DNA of 64,000 nucleotides from NCBI GenBank assembly GCA_037074705.1, contig CM073592.1, positions 22,912,629 to 22,976,628 on the forward strand, written 5' to 3'. Each line of letters opens with the position of its first letter. The stretch's first letter is position 1. A program made the translations under genes and the position numbers. Below, in pieces: positions 35,626 through 49,287 of this stretch. Source of the stretch: Zhengitettix transpicula. Its lineage: Eukaryota; Arthropoda; Insecta; Orthoptera; Tetrigidae. Below the pieces are notes generated by a model that was not told the DNA's origin, made no database searches, and saw only the letters and a list, made by a program, of their open reading frames with translations.

Positions 35626-37142
35626 GTGAGGACTCTCATCACATTCTAATATCAGTTAATGAGTGTATCTGACTTGCCAGTATACTCGTTGGTTTTTTTA
35701 AGACAGTCTCGAAATTATCACCATAATTTTGGTGCGGAAAATAATTAAATAAACTTTCGCAGATGGTAACTCTGCTGAAAAATTTATTGGTTACAAATGG
35801 ATAATGAACTAGGTTATTTACTCGTCATGGTCTGAAAATTTATTCAAGTTATTATTGTAAGATACAACCATTAATGAGACTGGCGTTGGAATAAATTTCA
35901 TTATTTCACATTTATATTACATCTATTTTAAAATAAACGGAAACGATAATAATTTATTAAGCCACACAGGAGGATAATGGCAAATTTCCTTTTGCAATCT
36001 AACAGTAAAGTTTTTCAAGTTAACAAAAAAATTCGACTTTATTCTTTTCTGAGTGCATAATTTTGCTTTAGTAACTGTTATATTTAATTATTTCTTAATT
36101 TCTCGGTTATTTCAAAGGAGCAATTCTCAAAAGAATTCATCTTTAAGTAACTCATCTCTACCAATCAGTATAAGTTCTAAATCGTTTGTTAGTCTGCCGA
36201 TGAACGGTTCCAAACGTTCTTCTGCTCAGAAACGTGGATTATTTTCGACCAAAGTGGGAAAGGATTATTCATGGGTTCAAATGTTCAAAGAGATTACCCT
36301 ACGCAAACACAACATCAAGGTAATCAAATTGTGTGTTTCTTTATCGATTTCTCCTCCTCCTCCTGATTTGCGGTTGACCAGAAATATTTGCCTTGATATT
36401 AGTAAATCAAGTAAGCCAGGAATTTTGTCATTTTCACAGACAAATTCCACATTAATTAGTCATATACAAATCAAATTAATCAAACACAATATTTTCGGTC
36501 CAGAATATTCATGTATTACTGGAACATCTGGTAAACGTGAACTGCTGCATTGTAAAATGACAATAGAGGACGCTGGTTTATTGCGCTTTCATTCTACAAT
36601 CCTTACCTACTCACTACACACTTGTAGAAAACTTCAGTTTTATATAAAAACACATATATCAAACTATTTGTAGAAATATCATACTTCTAAATTAAATTAC
36701 AATGATTCATTGACAGCTAATAGTCAAAGAGAAACGATCCAGTGCTGGTGTTGTCGAAACATGTTTGTTTCTGAAAAGTATCATTATTCAGTACTTCGGG
36801 TTCACAATTGTTTTCAATTTTGCAGGAAAAATTGTGTAACAATAAATATCCCGTAAGATGGATGCCGCGTTAGCACGTAGATGATAATAGACGCAATCGT
36901 TGTCGATTCTGTAACTGGTGTAACGATTTTTCGTTGCTGGTGAGTTTCGACTACGGCAGATAAATGTATTTATTTAAGCGTATAATTTTGATGAAATGTA
37001 TCACTTTATTAAAATAATTAATTCTACTTGAGTTTTTCAAAGTAATTTTTGTTTAAGGTCCTGGGAAGAAAATTGCATAATTTTTTTAATTTGTTGCAAT
37101 CGTTGAATGTTTCTGACGTGTGTGTGCTTCTTCTCATTGCAG
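35626..37142 (+). other. RUNX gene intron
   Basis: Phase-1 GT-AG intron of about 1.5 kb. It contains a 206-codon ORF at 36053-36673 (+) that shows no recognisable domain and is treated as chance. The acceptor is TTCTCATTGCAG at 37142. No repeat family was identified except a weak hammerhead-like string near 36745-36770. Confidence 0.75.
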
Positions 37143-37627
37143 CCCCGGGTCTTAACTGCGGCGGGACGACGTACCACCACAACGCGTCGTCGTGGGGCGG
37201 CCACCAAGGCGTCGCCACCTCCAACTTCCCGCACTCGCACCCCCATCACCCGCATCACAACAACAACTACAACTACTACGGCAGTCCCGGTCCGCAGTCC
37301 GCCCCCAACGCTGGCGGGGGCGGCTTCCTGGGAACCACCAGCGCGCCCGTGGCGCCACCTCCTCCGCCCCCGCCACCTCCCACCCACACGATGGTGCTCT
37401 ACCCGCACCTGTACCCCACCATCAATCAGAACCAGATCCACGTGCACCTGCACACGGACAAGGACTACCACCACCAGCAGCAGCCTCACGAGGGCGGGGG
37501 CGGACCTGGGGGCGTCGACGGACTCGTGACGACGCAACAGGGGGCTGACGAGACCACTACCTCCCCCGACGTCATCAACAGGTACGCCGACAGACACTCG
37601 GACCAGAGCGTCTGGAGGCCGTACTGA
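37143..37627 (+). CDS. RUNX-family transcription factor, terminal exon with VWRPY Groucho-binding tail
   Basis: Last coding exon of the RUNX gene, 160 residues plus TGA. The acceptor CATTGCAG ends at 37142, and the first two bases complete the split codon (Ala). In order it holds a Gly/Thr/His segment, an Asn/Tyr run (NNNYNYYG), a run of nine prolines, a conserved-looking block (VLYPHLYPTINQNQIHVHLH), a His/Gln/Gly-rich linker, and the terminus SDQSVWRPY. A C-terminal VWRPY is the diagnostic pentapeptide of Runt/RUNX proteins and recruits the co-repressor Groucho/TLE (established knowledge). The block ending QIHVHLH resembles lozenge/RunxB-type tails as I recall them, but the paralogue is not certain. 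The exon is strikingly GC-rich, which produces long shadow ORFs in the other frames on both strands. Confidence 0.93.
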
Positions 37628-40275
37628 GGGTTCCTCGAGTTCTCCAGCCGCGACTGCACAAACCGAAAACAACACGTTTCGATTTGAGAACCACGACTGG
37701 TCGTTCTTCATCGTGGGACTTCCACTGGATGTCCAGGAACTGAAAGGAGTCGTAAATCACATACTTATGCATTCATTCACTCTATGAGAGTTCAGATTCT
37801 CTCACCATTCCTCTTACATATCTTGATATTAGCGAATGATAACCAAGTCTTCGGTGAGATCGTTCTACCACCCTGACCCACAAATATGATTAAGTGGCGC
37901 TAAACAAATCTAAAATAATATTTTTTGGCTTGTAATCCTGTGCTTGATAAAGACCATACTTTCAACACAGTGATTTTTTCCTGGTAAGTGTTGGAGAGCA
38001 TTAAGTATCAGGAATGTATAACAGTTGACTCTGGACAAAATTTGCAACGTTTGTAGTTGTATGTTGACTTTTGAACAACTTTTTATTCAAACAAGCTTTA
38101 CATACATAGGTATATGAAACCATTAAGGACTCATTTCTCAATTAAACTAAAACCAGACGTCTTCAGACCCGTAGAAGAACAGCCATTGCCGGGAAGATAT
38201 GGCGTACATGGTGATCAAATAAAGATTGTATAGGTCACGAGATATATATAGTAATACGCAGTTGGAGAAGGGAGAAGGTGGAGGGGAGTATGGTCAAGTT
38301 GTAGCAACGCCACTATCATTCTTGAAAACATTCATTATATTCTTACGAACGTGATATGCAGACAGCAGCAAGGTCTCTGTACTTATCATCTCTTAACTTT
38401 TATAATAAGTTTTTTGACCTGAACTTAATATATTTCCTTGCGTCAATGCTTTTAGGAATAGTTTTTACACTACCAAGTTGTCGTAACAAAGGTTCGTGTT
38501 AAACTGAGCTCCGGCCTACCCCCACTACGATTACAGGGCAGTGGACCACTGCGTATTCAGACACGACTAGCTAAAGTTTTTCACTGAAACCGCTTTACCT
38601 TCCTCAATATTTTACATCTGCTTAAGCATCTCCATATCCATCACTCTGCTTTGTTCCAAAGACTTGCAGACGAGCCTGGAATATTCCTGGCATATTGGAT
38701 TCACAAATCCTGGGATATTGTTTTCTAAATCATCTTTCCTAAACTTTAACTGTAGTTCAAAGATGTAAGGTTTAACTGAGAATGAATTATCTGTACTCTT
38801 CTTCCGTTGAGAAGTTTCTATCTTGAACTACGAAGTATTTATAAGAAGTAATGAGACAATGATCAAGACTTGTAAGAGGAAGCAAATATTTAGATGAACT
38901 TTCATATTGATGAATTCATTGGTTTGTGATTTATACATCTTCCCTGAGTTTTTTTCCACCCCATCATGAAAAACATTGACCGTTGTAATGTGTTGAACCG
39001 TCTGAACAGAATCTCTTCCACACAGAAAATTGTGATTTAGTAGTTTTTAAAGAAAAAAATGTATGATCTCGACGCTAGTATTTGTTTCCTATTTTTTTTT
39101 GTTTCCTGAACAAGAAAAGGATGAACCGGAATAAAATTGTGTATTTTTATTATAATTATGTAAATGTGTTGTGTATAGATGTAAAGATATGAGAAAAGAA
39201 CTGAACCAAAAATTTAAAAGGAAAGCTTGACTGTTTACGTTGTGAACATTATCTTGAAGCAAGTTGTATCGAAGCAAATTAATTATTCAGTCGGTTGTTA
39301 CTAAGCTAAGTGTACAGATAAACGACGGATTTGTATGTTTATATATTAATTTCAAAATCAGTCATGATATTTAAAAGATCTGAAAAAATTGAAAACAAAG
39401 ATGTCTTTCCACCGAGCCTCGGAAATTTACGCTGTACAAAAGTACACACGTTTTCCTCATTTCCCCCCCCCCCTCTCCAGAAAATCAAAGCAATCTTTTT
39501 TTTAAAAAAAAAACACAGTCGTAATCCAGCATCATCCACAAATGTAAAATATTCTTAAAACTTTTTTTTTAAAAAAAAAGTGTGACAATTCATTTTTAAG
39601 TTGTAGTATTTAATGATGTTTGTCTATTATACATATTTGTTTTTCTTGCCTATTCTCACATCTCTGTTAATGTGACTGTTGGGTGTTTCACGAATGTGTG
39701 TAGTATCTAGAAGAAGAAGAAGAAAAAACATTTACAGCAACACACAGCTTTCGACTTATTTATTTTCATTATAATAAGACCTTTCAAAGTACAGCTTTTA
39801 AAGGAAAATATTATTTACGGGTATTATTCTCTTTATTTCTGGTTGAAAAGTTAGCTTTAAACTTCGTATCTCCTTCACGAGAGTGGCTATAATAATTTAT
39901 TGTATTCTATAATATTTATTAAGTTTAGATCTGTAACGAGAAGGCACTTTATTATATTTCACCGCTTAACTATTAAGTATTTAAATAGAACCTGAAAAGT
40001 AAAGCTGAGCATGCAAAAAAAAATTCCCGTGTCTGTAACGTAAGTTTTAAGCCAACTATACAAGCAAAGACAATCAATTTAAAACTTAATTCGTGAACCA
40101 CCAAACACTTGCTAAAACGATGTGTATTATAATATGACATTCCTGTTGAATTACAGTTTGTTTCCTATTTTTTTTTCTTTTTGGAAAAACAATAAATATA
40201 TCTGAATGTAAATTATAGTTTACCTTTTATTTCCACGTGTGACCCATCTTCAAGTAATAAGTGTAGCGTTTCATA
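37628..40275 (+). other. RUNX 3' UTR and start of intergenic region
   Basis: Downstream of the RUNX stop codon. Candidate polyadenylation signals include AATAAA at 38218-38223 and another near 40188; the true 3' end cannot be fixed from sequence alone. Two T-run/A-run palindromes (39496-39513 and 39562-39579) and a C11 tract (39463-39473) occur here. No coding region was recognised. Confidence 0.5.
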
Positions 40276-41241
40276 AAAACTGACAGAGAATGACTTAAAT
40301 AAATATATTAATTTCTCCTTCCCTGCTAGTCTACAGTTTTTAATTTAATTAACATTTGTGCTTCTTTACTATTCATTATAAAATTACATGTAAACTCCAG
40401 CTAATAGAAAACTTCTCAATTAAAGAAGTAACGTTTAATGGAACCTTTGGAGTTAACTTGAAACTTCTGGAACAAATATTTACACTTTCTATGCTGTATT
40501 TTCCACGTATCCACATTACCGGAGCAAGTAGCTTCTTACAGCTTAAATTTAATAATTTAGAAAAGATTACACTAGCCATAATTAATGTTTTTACGGACGC
40601 AATAAACTGCATTATTTTTTGGGGGGTGAAAATGTTCAATAAATATTGCATAAAAATTCATAAAATACCATTGAAAATATATAGCACTGTATCCACGAAG
40701 GAGCACAACTTAAAATAGTTTTGGAAAGCGTGCAAAATAATTGGTAAATTAATGTCGACGTTTACATACAATTAAACTTCACGGAATCGTAACCGGAAAC
40801 ATTTAACGCAGAAGGAAATTCTGAAGCGGGTTCATTGAGTCCATAACAGGAGCTGGAAAAAAAATGTGTGAATGGAGAGACAAATTTATTGGAAAAATTA
40901 CTAAATTTTTTTAAGCTGAAAAGTTTCTATTCAGCAATTAAAAATTCTTTTCAATTCCAAAAAATTCAAGTCATGTTCCTTTTTTGAACTCACGTGTAAA
41001 AGACCAAGTTTTGGCAAAACCACTCAAACTTCTCATTTGAAATTAGAGCATTAGAAACAACGGAATGTTGATACAGAATGCTTCGCAAATCAACCTGAAA
41101 GGACTGAGAGCATATTTACCATTGTGGCATTAAAATGAAGAGTTAAAAAACTACATTTGTGGTCTTCTGCTGTCATGAAATTATTGACTGAAAATGTTAA
41201 ATAACAATTATAAATACCTTATATATTTTAATTTTTTAAGA
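40276..41241 (+). repeat. Left arm of a 6.9-kb inverted repeat
   Basis: About 965 bp that recurs in inverted orientation at 46208-47192 with high identity by eye. The outer end is AAAAYTGACAGAGAATGAC and the inner end is TATATATTTTAATTTTTTAA. A 120-codon ORF (40356-40718) is mirrored by one in the other arm, but the differences are mostly amino-acid changes or frame slips, so it is not under evident protein selection. No transposase in the arm. Confidence 0.85.
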
Positions 41242-41635
41242 TATAAATAAATTGGCCATAAGACTTTGATATTTATAAATTACAGATCTGAATACGCGAC
41301 ACTGTAACAGGTCATTTATTACTATAACCATTGCACAACAAAATGATATAATGACATAGAACTCGACTGGGAATGTTAGTACGAGGATGTGCGGCAAAAT
41401 GCCGCCGAATTTTTTGTGTGAAAACTCTTAAAGATTCTTTTTTTAAAAAAACTAACATTCTACATCTTCATTCTTCGTCTAAATATTTTATTTCTCAAAG
41501 TAGTCGCCTTGGCGACGAAAATATATTAAAAAATCTAAGGGACAAGGATGCCAGAAGCATTGTGTGATATTTATATTATCACTTATTTTGTCTGTATTTG
41601 GCTATATTTATTATTATTAATTTTCAGTCGGATTT

Positions 41636-41810
41636 AATTTTTCCAATTAGTACGTTCAAATTTTCTTAGAGCCTCCCAGTACCTTGCAGAGTTTATGGTG
41701 GTGTCTTTAGGCATGAATTCCAAATACACCACACCTTGAACATCCCGTATGCTGATGGCAAAGTCTAAAACTTTTTTTTTTGGTCTCGTTGGTCATTGGA
41801 GGCGGAACAC
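41636..41810 (-). pseudogene. mariner-like transposase fragment
   Basis: Minus-strand frame reads RPKKKVLDFAISIRDVQGVV, then YLEFMPKDTTINSARYWEAL and RKFERTNWK. The pattern VLxxxxxDxxGVVxxEFxPKxTTINSxRYxExLRKL is the second catalytic block of mariner transposases (DD34D). The first residue position of that block is I-S-I-R-D here, where active copies have FWD/FFD. A stop lies just upstream (VFRLQ*PTRP). It is a dead fragment, and terminal inverted repeats were not found. Confidence 0.8.
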
Positions 41811-44049
41811 CATTGATCCTCTCTTATTTTTGGGATCCAGCTCTCCGTTTCTAACTCACTGACACAGTTAAGTTACGCAACGCCATGTTACACGCTATAA
41901 TTCGGAGTTTCAGAGGTTTGTAACGTGCGTCAGCGAAGCGGGAAAGTCCATCTAGTAATATGCATGACATGTAATAATACCTTAACCGATTTTGAGAACA
42001 AAATAAAAAATTCGGATGCATTAATTTTCAGCACGCCTTTGTATAATCTATTCTGAATATCGTTGTTTCTATTTACGCCAGTAAACTTTTTAACCATCAA
42101 AACTCGTCGTAATAGTTTTTCTATACTCTTAAATATTCTTATATTTTTTAAATTTTACACTCATAAGATTTATCATAAAATAAAATCTACAATTACTAGG
42201 TTCCATAAAAAAATTAATATGATAGAAAATTTGAATAAAATTTGAAATATATTGAAATGACTGCCAATTAAAGCCAAAAAAATATTAAATTTAGGAGCAT
42301 ACTATCCATGTAATACAATAATAAATCATTACTGAAGAAATTTTTAAAAGAAAAATTATTTTTCAAGTATTAAATTCACCTGTTGAAGGCCAAAAATCAA
42401 TGGGTTGGAGCGTCGTGCCTTTAATTTTTCTCTATTTGTATTGAAGTGTAATTTATTTTATTCTCCTCAGGATCTAATGGATCTGTACCATTAAACATGA
42501 TAAGGAATTATAAAGTTTTATAAAACAGAATACATGGATTGGAAGTCAATTTCAGGATCAAATAACAAAATTCCAGAGGGAAAAGTTGTAACGACTTGAC
42601 GTCAAACCCAACTATAATGCCAGAAGCATCTCGGAAATGATCAGCATTACTTTGAATAATAATTTTACCCTTAATGTTTGAAGTCACGCATATGCCTAAG
42701 TAAATTCTATGATGGTTGCCTTCTTTTCTTTAGCCTGTTTGGCAGTTTCACTCATTTAGTTTACGTTTTCTCTTGAGAATATTAGCTAATTGTTAGAATT
42801 TTCTGTTTGTCTGTTTGAGGCCAATGATATGAAAATAATGAGTAAACGAACTCAGAATATTGCCACATATTTCAGTGAACTCGAGTTCTAAAACTATACT
42901 TTGTGAATTTATGAGACCCAGTATCTGTATTTCCGTAGGCTATTGAGAGAAAAAAAACCTGTACATTATCATTCGCCATAGCTGTTTATAACTCTCTGAA
43001 ACCTATCTGACGAACGTGGAACGATCAATTACATAATACCACTGCAGCACACCTGTTCTTGTAACACAGCTTCTGTTACCTTCGTCTTATTTTACGATAT
43101 GTGTAAATAAACTCGGTTGACCTCAAGAAGCTAAATTAAAACGTGTACACTTTGTTTTTTCCACGTTGAGAGACGGTGAGAGGAAGAGAGGAGACTTTTT
43201 CACATATCGAAAGTAGTTAGAGGGAAGGTGTACAGGGGAAAAATATGTATTTTTTTCCAGAGAATTTCGATCGTTTTCCTCATCGATCGAAAAGGGAGGG
43301 GGGACAATTAAGGAGTATTAAGGACCATTGGAAGGTGGAACAATGACCAGTCAGAGATGGCAGCAGGAGTGTAGAAAACCGCAAAGTGCCTGCCCAAGAC
43401 AGTCTGACATGGTTTTAATGGTCCATTTCAGCGTGTCTTCGGGAGGCTGTGTTCATGCACGTCTACGTCCCAAACTGTAATTTACATACTCGCCTATCGC
43501 GAGACAATATTCACTACCTCTCTACCCCTCGGAAAATAAAGGAATATGTGCAGAAGTTTGCAAGAAAAATGTGTTATCAGTATAGTCAGACGACGCTGGA
43601 TTCATTAATCGCCAATAGCGCTTGTGCGCATGCGCGTTAGCCTTGCCAGGTGAGTGTTTCACATCTCTCTATTACGCAATGTCGTAGTTGCAGAAACGTT
43701 TGCGAACATCCGTGACTCACGGAAGAGTTATGAATTATAATAAATAAATTCAAAGCTGAACGAGACACTTTTCAAATACTGGAGTATCAGAGAGAGATAA
43801 ATATTTATAAATGATCAAAACACTTGGCTTTGAGTCTGAAACAATTCCAGTAGAAACGTCATATTTTCTTAGGATCCAGAATAAGACAAATATAATAAAC
43901 AACTTTTTTAACCACGGATGCGCCATGACTCGTGAGTAAATTATCTGCAACACTGTTAAGTGTCTCTTACACAAACAACCTTTACACGTTTTTCAATTTT
44001 GTCTCATAACATTCCACTCCTTTTCTACCCAACGAAGCAAATAAGACAC

Positions 44050-44240
44050 ATAATCATGCTAATATTTTCATCTCTTCACAACTATTGCAGTCAACATCAA
44101 CCCTGATTTCCCTAACATATCCTAATCTTGGTCTTTCTCTTCTATTAACACTCCACGCACTTTCCTGTAATATTAATTTAACGAGTCCTTCGCACCTCAA
44201 ATTGTGACCTATTAAACTATCGCTTCAGTAAACCTGTTAG
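44050..44240 (-). pseudogene. LINE reverse-transcriptase C-terminal fragment
   Basis: A single minus-strand frame reads LIGHNLRCEGLVKLILQESA, then RRERPRLGYVREIRVDVDCN and SCEEMKILA before a stop. The order GH-LR-EGL, GRPRL-Y and DVGCNS(Y)EEMK-LA is the conserved end of RTE/CR1-type LINE ORFs. It lacks the catalytic RT palm. A decayed remnant. Confidence 0.78.
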
Positions 44241-46207
44241 CGTCGTAATTATTTTTTAATTTAAAGCTCATCAGATTCAATTTGCAAAAAATATTTAATA
44301 TAATAGGGGGGGGGGAAATGAATAAAATAAAATGACAGTTATTACTTGCAGAAAAGTACAGAATAATCGAATAATAACAGAATCGTGTCCATAAATTTGT
44401 ATTAATTTCATTACTCTTGCCTTAATAAAAATGTTATAATTTTTCACTCCAGCCACTCACTGCTTCCAATAAATTTTGAATACAAGTTGTTGCATTCCTT
44501 TAATTCTTTATTTCTCTCTTCATTTACTGTACTGTTTGATACTGAAAGAAAATGGGTTATTTATATTCCAGGGGGTAAAAAAAGTTTATTGTCTGTGACG
44601 AGAAGTTATAACAGTGTGGACTGAATTAATCCAAAAATTCTGATGTATTTTTTTTTCTTTTCACATTCTTACCCCATGAGACAATTCATTTTTCTTATAA
44701 TGAACCGTTGTCAGCGTCGAGACGTTATAGAACTAAGGGCAGAATTAAATAAAAATATCGTAAGAGAGAATGTAGCAGTCACGGCCACGGCCAGTTGGAT
44801 GAAACGAAAGTCAAACCTGATAGGCGTTGTCAATCCAATTAAATTGTTAATTTTAGCTTCTTTATATTATGTGCCGCGTTTGTCGAAGTTGACCGATGTT
44901 ACCCGATTGTTCCAATATTGTTAACTAAAATTTATTATTTGAATGTAAAAGAATATCCGAGGTAGTTACACCACTGAAATCGTGTCTATCCACATATTTA
45001 TTGGTGTTAGTTTTCTTAGATTCTCAGAAAGAGGATGGAACCTCGCTTCGGCCTAAGAGAAATAATCTATAGCGTGTCCGTAAAGTGAGGGCAGAGTTAC
45101 GTACTCTTATAGTATCTTAACGAAAGAGAAAAACAGTAGAATAGTTTTGAAACCCCACCATGTTGTACACGATGGCCAAAATAATTGTAAGAATAATTTA
45201 ACCTGAAAGGGGTTAGTAAGGTAAATATTCTTGTGAGGCTCATGAGAAGTTAACACTAGAAGGCCTAGGCGATGGCAGAAATATTAGGGAAAGGTATAGA
45301 GGTTGAATATCAAAGTGTTGGTTGTAATTGTTGAAGGTGTTGCGGCAGAACAGAATCTACATGAGGCGTGTCCACTGTTCCCCGGAGTTTCTGGGAACCG
45401 TCGAACAGATGAATTGACGTATATGCAGGGCTTTTGATAGATTTTTTCTCCGCAAAATGTTGGCGTCAGCAGATTGCAGCAATAACTCCTTCGCTAACTA
45501 CTGTAACTAACAGGCGTGAGCGAAGAAAATTAAGCAAAGTTTTTTCCTCCGTTCCCGAAACTTGGCTCGTCTTCCTTAAGAAATATTCGTAGACGTCAAA
45601 GATAGTTCGGACCATCTAATCCATGAGAAAAAAATTGTTTCCAAAAGTTTATCATCTTTATTACCGTTCTTTTTGGAAACTCCCAAATGATATTATCGTG
45701 TCATATATGTTTTTCTGAATTCTACTTGTGCCATATTACTGAGTTTTTGTGCAATTCATGTTTACATTATTACGTCTCATTTTTAAACAAAGCACGTCAC
45801 ACGACACTCTAATGTTTCAGCTATGTATCTAACCCTATTTTCTTACTCTGTATGCAATAAACGTCCAACTAAAACTCCTCGTCTTTTTGGCTATAATTCT
45901 TCGTAAGTCAGCTGCATCCGTGCAGATTTCATTTTAAAAAAGCATGTCAGTCCACATTTTTTTACCGTTGCTTTACTTTACATAATTTTTCAAGCACTTT
46001 AATGTCTTTCGTTGTCTTATATTCAGGCTCTTTCAATTCGAATAGTTTTCTGCTCCAATAAGCAATATTTCGAAATTTAACTTGATTTTTAAAATTAAAT
46101 TATCTTGCAGTTGATTTTTCTGCCTCTTACGTAAGTCAGAAAAATTTAATAAAGAAATTATTTAAAATATTTCACTACGGACTTTATCAGGTTTGTCCGT
46201 AATTTAC

Positions 46208-47192
46208 ATGTTAAAAAATTAAAATATATAAGGTTTTTATAATTGTTATTTAACATTTTCAGTCAATATTTTCATGACAGCAGAAGACCACAAATGCAGT
46301 TTTTTAACTCCTCATTTTAATGTCACAATGGTAAATATGCTCTCAGTCCTTCCAGGTTGATTTGCGAAGCAATCTGTATCAACATTCCGTTGTTTCTAAT
46401 GCTCTAATTTCAAATGAGAAGTTTGAGTGGTTTTGCCAAAACTTGGTCTTTTACATGTGAGTTCAAAAAAGGAACATGACTTGAATTTTTTGGAATTGCA
46501 AAAAATTTTTTTATTGCTGAATAGAAACTTTTCACTTAAAAAAAATTAGTAATTTTTCCAATAAATTTTTCATTAATGAAAGCATTGTCTCTCCATTCAC
46601 ACAATTTTTTTTCAGCTCCTGTTTTGGACTCAATGAACCCGCTTCAGAATTTCCTTTTGCGTTAAATGTTTCCGGTTACGATTCCGTGAAGTTTAATTGT
46701 ATGTAAACGTCGACATTAATTTACCAATTATTTTGCACGCTTTCCAAAAATATTTTAAGTTCTGCTCCTTCGTGAAGACAGTGCTATTTATTTTCAATGG
46801 TATTTTATGAATTTTTATGCAATATTTATTGAACATTTTCACCCCAAAAAAATGATTCAGTTTATTGCGTCCGTAAAAACATTGAATTATGGCTAGTGTA
46901 ATCTTTTCTAAATTATTAAATTTAAGCTGTAAGAAGCTACTTACTTCGGTAATGTGGATACGTGGAAAATACAGCACAGAAAGTGTAAATATTTGTTCCA
47001 GAAGTTTCAAGATAACTACACAGGTTCCATTAAACGTTACTTCTTTAATTGAGAAGTTTTCTATTAGCTGGTGTTTACATGTAATTTTATAATGAATAGT
47101 AAAGAAGCACAAATGTTAATGAAATTAAAAAATGTAGACTAGCAGTGAAGGAGAAATTAATATATTTATTTAAGTCATTCTCTGTCAATTTT
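46208..47192 (-). repeat. Right arm of a 6.9-kb inverted repeat
   Basis: Inverted copy of 40276-41241. It carries a roughly 20-bp insertion relative to the left arm near 46565-46585 and scattered substitutions. No matching target-site duplication is visible outside the two arms, so they may be two independent insertions of one repeat rather than the termini of one element. Confidence 0.85.
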
Positions 47193-49287
47193 CCGCAACT
47201 CGATTTATTCGTCCTAAATTTATTTCTTCGTACGTAGATTTGTCAAAAATACAGAAAAATTACATACTTTGACTTAAAATATATCTGCGACAAAATTCGG
47301 TATTGGGAAATATTTGAAAATAAGATGTAATCGACATAAATTAACCATTTTCATAGACGACTGTCACGTAAATACGGTTCAATGGAACACACAAAACATT
47401 AACTTCATAATGGCTATTACAATAGAAATTCTCACATAGCGTGAAATTACTAGCTGATTTTTTTCCGCCATTAAAATGAAAGGGAAACCCTATTGTAAAA
47501 TATTTTTAATCCCCGAAACCTGCGTCTGAACGTAATGGAGTAAAGGAGAACCCTGCCTTGTAACTAGACAGAATTTCCCGTACTTTTGAGGCTTCCTATT
47601 TCTTCCCCCGTTCCTGTAACATGATAAATTCCTGCGGTCCACTGGACTCCTTGTAACGAAATTCTGTCCTTGATCGCCTTCATAACAAAGACAAAAATAT
47701 ACATTTTAAATATAAATATACTATTTTAATATCACGACATGACTTTAACAGGAAATGAAACCATTTAACTGTTCATCGAATTAAAATGTAATTAATCATC
47801 CCTTAAATTTTTCCAGTTGTTCCACTTCCCAAAATTTTGGTGAAGAATAAATAAATTAAGGTAGGAAGGGTTCAATACAATAAAAAAATAATTGTTATAT
47901 AAAAGTAATTCTAGGGAAGTCAGAATTTTGGATGTACGGATAACATCCTCGTTGGCTCCTCATAAAATGTTTGTGTCATTCTACCCTGTTACTATTTCAT
48001 AACAGTATAAATTTAATTTGAATTGCAAGGAAATTGTTTTCTCAAATATTTTTCATTATAATTGTTGATCATATGATCGATTTGTTTCGTTCTACACCTT
48101 TCTACCACATTCCCAAACATCCTTATCAATACCGTTCACTTTACTCCCAACTACAGTTCTATTTCAAACTCTGGGTGCCAAGTCTCGTTTTTTTGTCCTT
48201 TTATAATTTTTTTATTCTTTTAAAATCATGTGTCTTTATCTAAACGTTTCCACGATACTAACTCTGTAGGAAACATTTTTGTTGACATTAATTTTGGTGG
48301 TTGACACTTGGAAAAAATCAGATAATTTCCTATTGCGGGATCCATTAGCGCTTCTATGACAGGAAATACCGTAAACACGTAGCTGTGATCGCAGAAAATG
48401 GGTTGTTGATTTTCCTATTTGTTAGGCGCAGCCACAATTATTTTTATTGAATTCTGCAATGTTATCTGGGACGAGATCAGAAAACGCAATTGAACCGAAA
48501 TTATTAGGGGAAAATAATGCATCCAACAGGACAAAAACAGACACACAAAATTGGAAGTTATAAATGAATGTAAGCATAAAAAGTTTTACATGTTAGTAAG
48601 ATGGATATTTACTAAAAAGTTTTAATAATCAGCGATAAAAAAAATAGTTACTCCTCAGTCAACTTCGACCTAGTGGCTGATTTGAAAATACTGATAATAG
48701 CCTTGAGTTTATATCATGTTATAATTCTTTTTTAATTATTGTGTTATTAAATAAATTAGGAACATTTCATATTGTTTTAATGCTGCGTTATTAAAATCCC
48801 AATAGCACGATAAAATTAATTAATCAAATGAGAATTCAATTCCTCATGCTGGATTCATTTTTGATCCGATTTTTTAATTGATTTATATCCTACTTGATTG
48901 ACAGGCAAAAAAATCTATGACGTAAAAACTGTGAATTTATAAGGGCTTAACTTCAACCCCACTAAATTGATCTTACGTCCATTGGATAATATAATTCTTA
49001 TTTTTAACATTAGAAATTTTGCGGTGTGAGTCACGAAATAGTGCGCTCTTCTACAGCATAATGAAACCTGGTAAATCTCGAAAAAAATACGAGGGATCCC
49101 CCGACCTCCAGACCACCGTGAAAGACCATGTTATTAAAAGTATCACTCTGCCTCAGACAACACAAAAAAGAACACCCCATCCCAAAACAAAGAAAAACCG
49201 TGAAACATCACAAAGGCAGGAAAGAAAAACGTTATGCATAAAGACAGAGTGGACGGGCGTTGTCACATTAAATCCGAAACTAGGCTG

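Larger units (their letters stand above)
41242..46207. other. Spacer of the inverted repeat
   Basis: About 5 kb. It holds a mariner transposase fragment (41636-41810), a LINE tail (44050-44240), a G10 tract (44306-44315) and otherwise unassigned AT-rich DNA. No intact gene was found. Short ORFs at 41373, 42063, 43449 and 44643 have no recognisable domain. Confidence 0.7.

Noticed and set aside
36745..36775. GTCGAAACATGTTTGTTTC as another hammerhead-like motif
   Set aside because: It lacks an upstream CUGANGA and a convincing stem II.
37037..37711. 224-codon minus-strand ORF and several other long frames over the terminal RUNX exon
   Set aside because: They are shadows of the GC-rich RUNX exon. 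Only the + frame has matching splice phase, family motifs and the VWRPY end.
40356..40718. 120-codon ORF mirrored by a 139-codon ORF at 46693-47112
   Set aside because: Both lie in the arms of the inverted repeat. The differences are mainly replacements and a frame slip, with no sign of selection on protein.
45060..45120. GCGTGTCCGTAAAGTGAGGGC resembling a mariner terminal repeat
   Set aside because: No matching inverted end was found near the mariner fragment at 41.7 kb.
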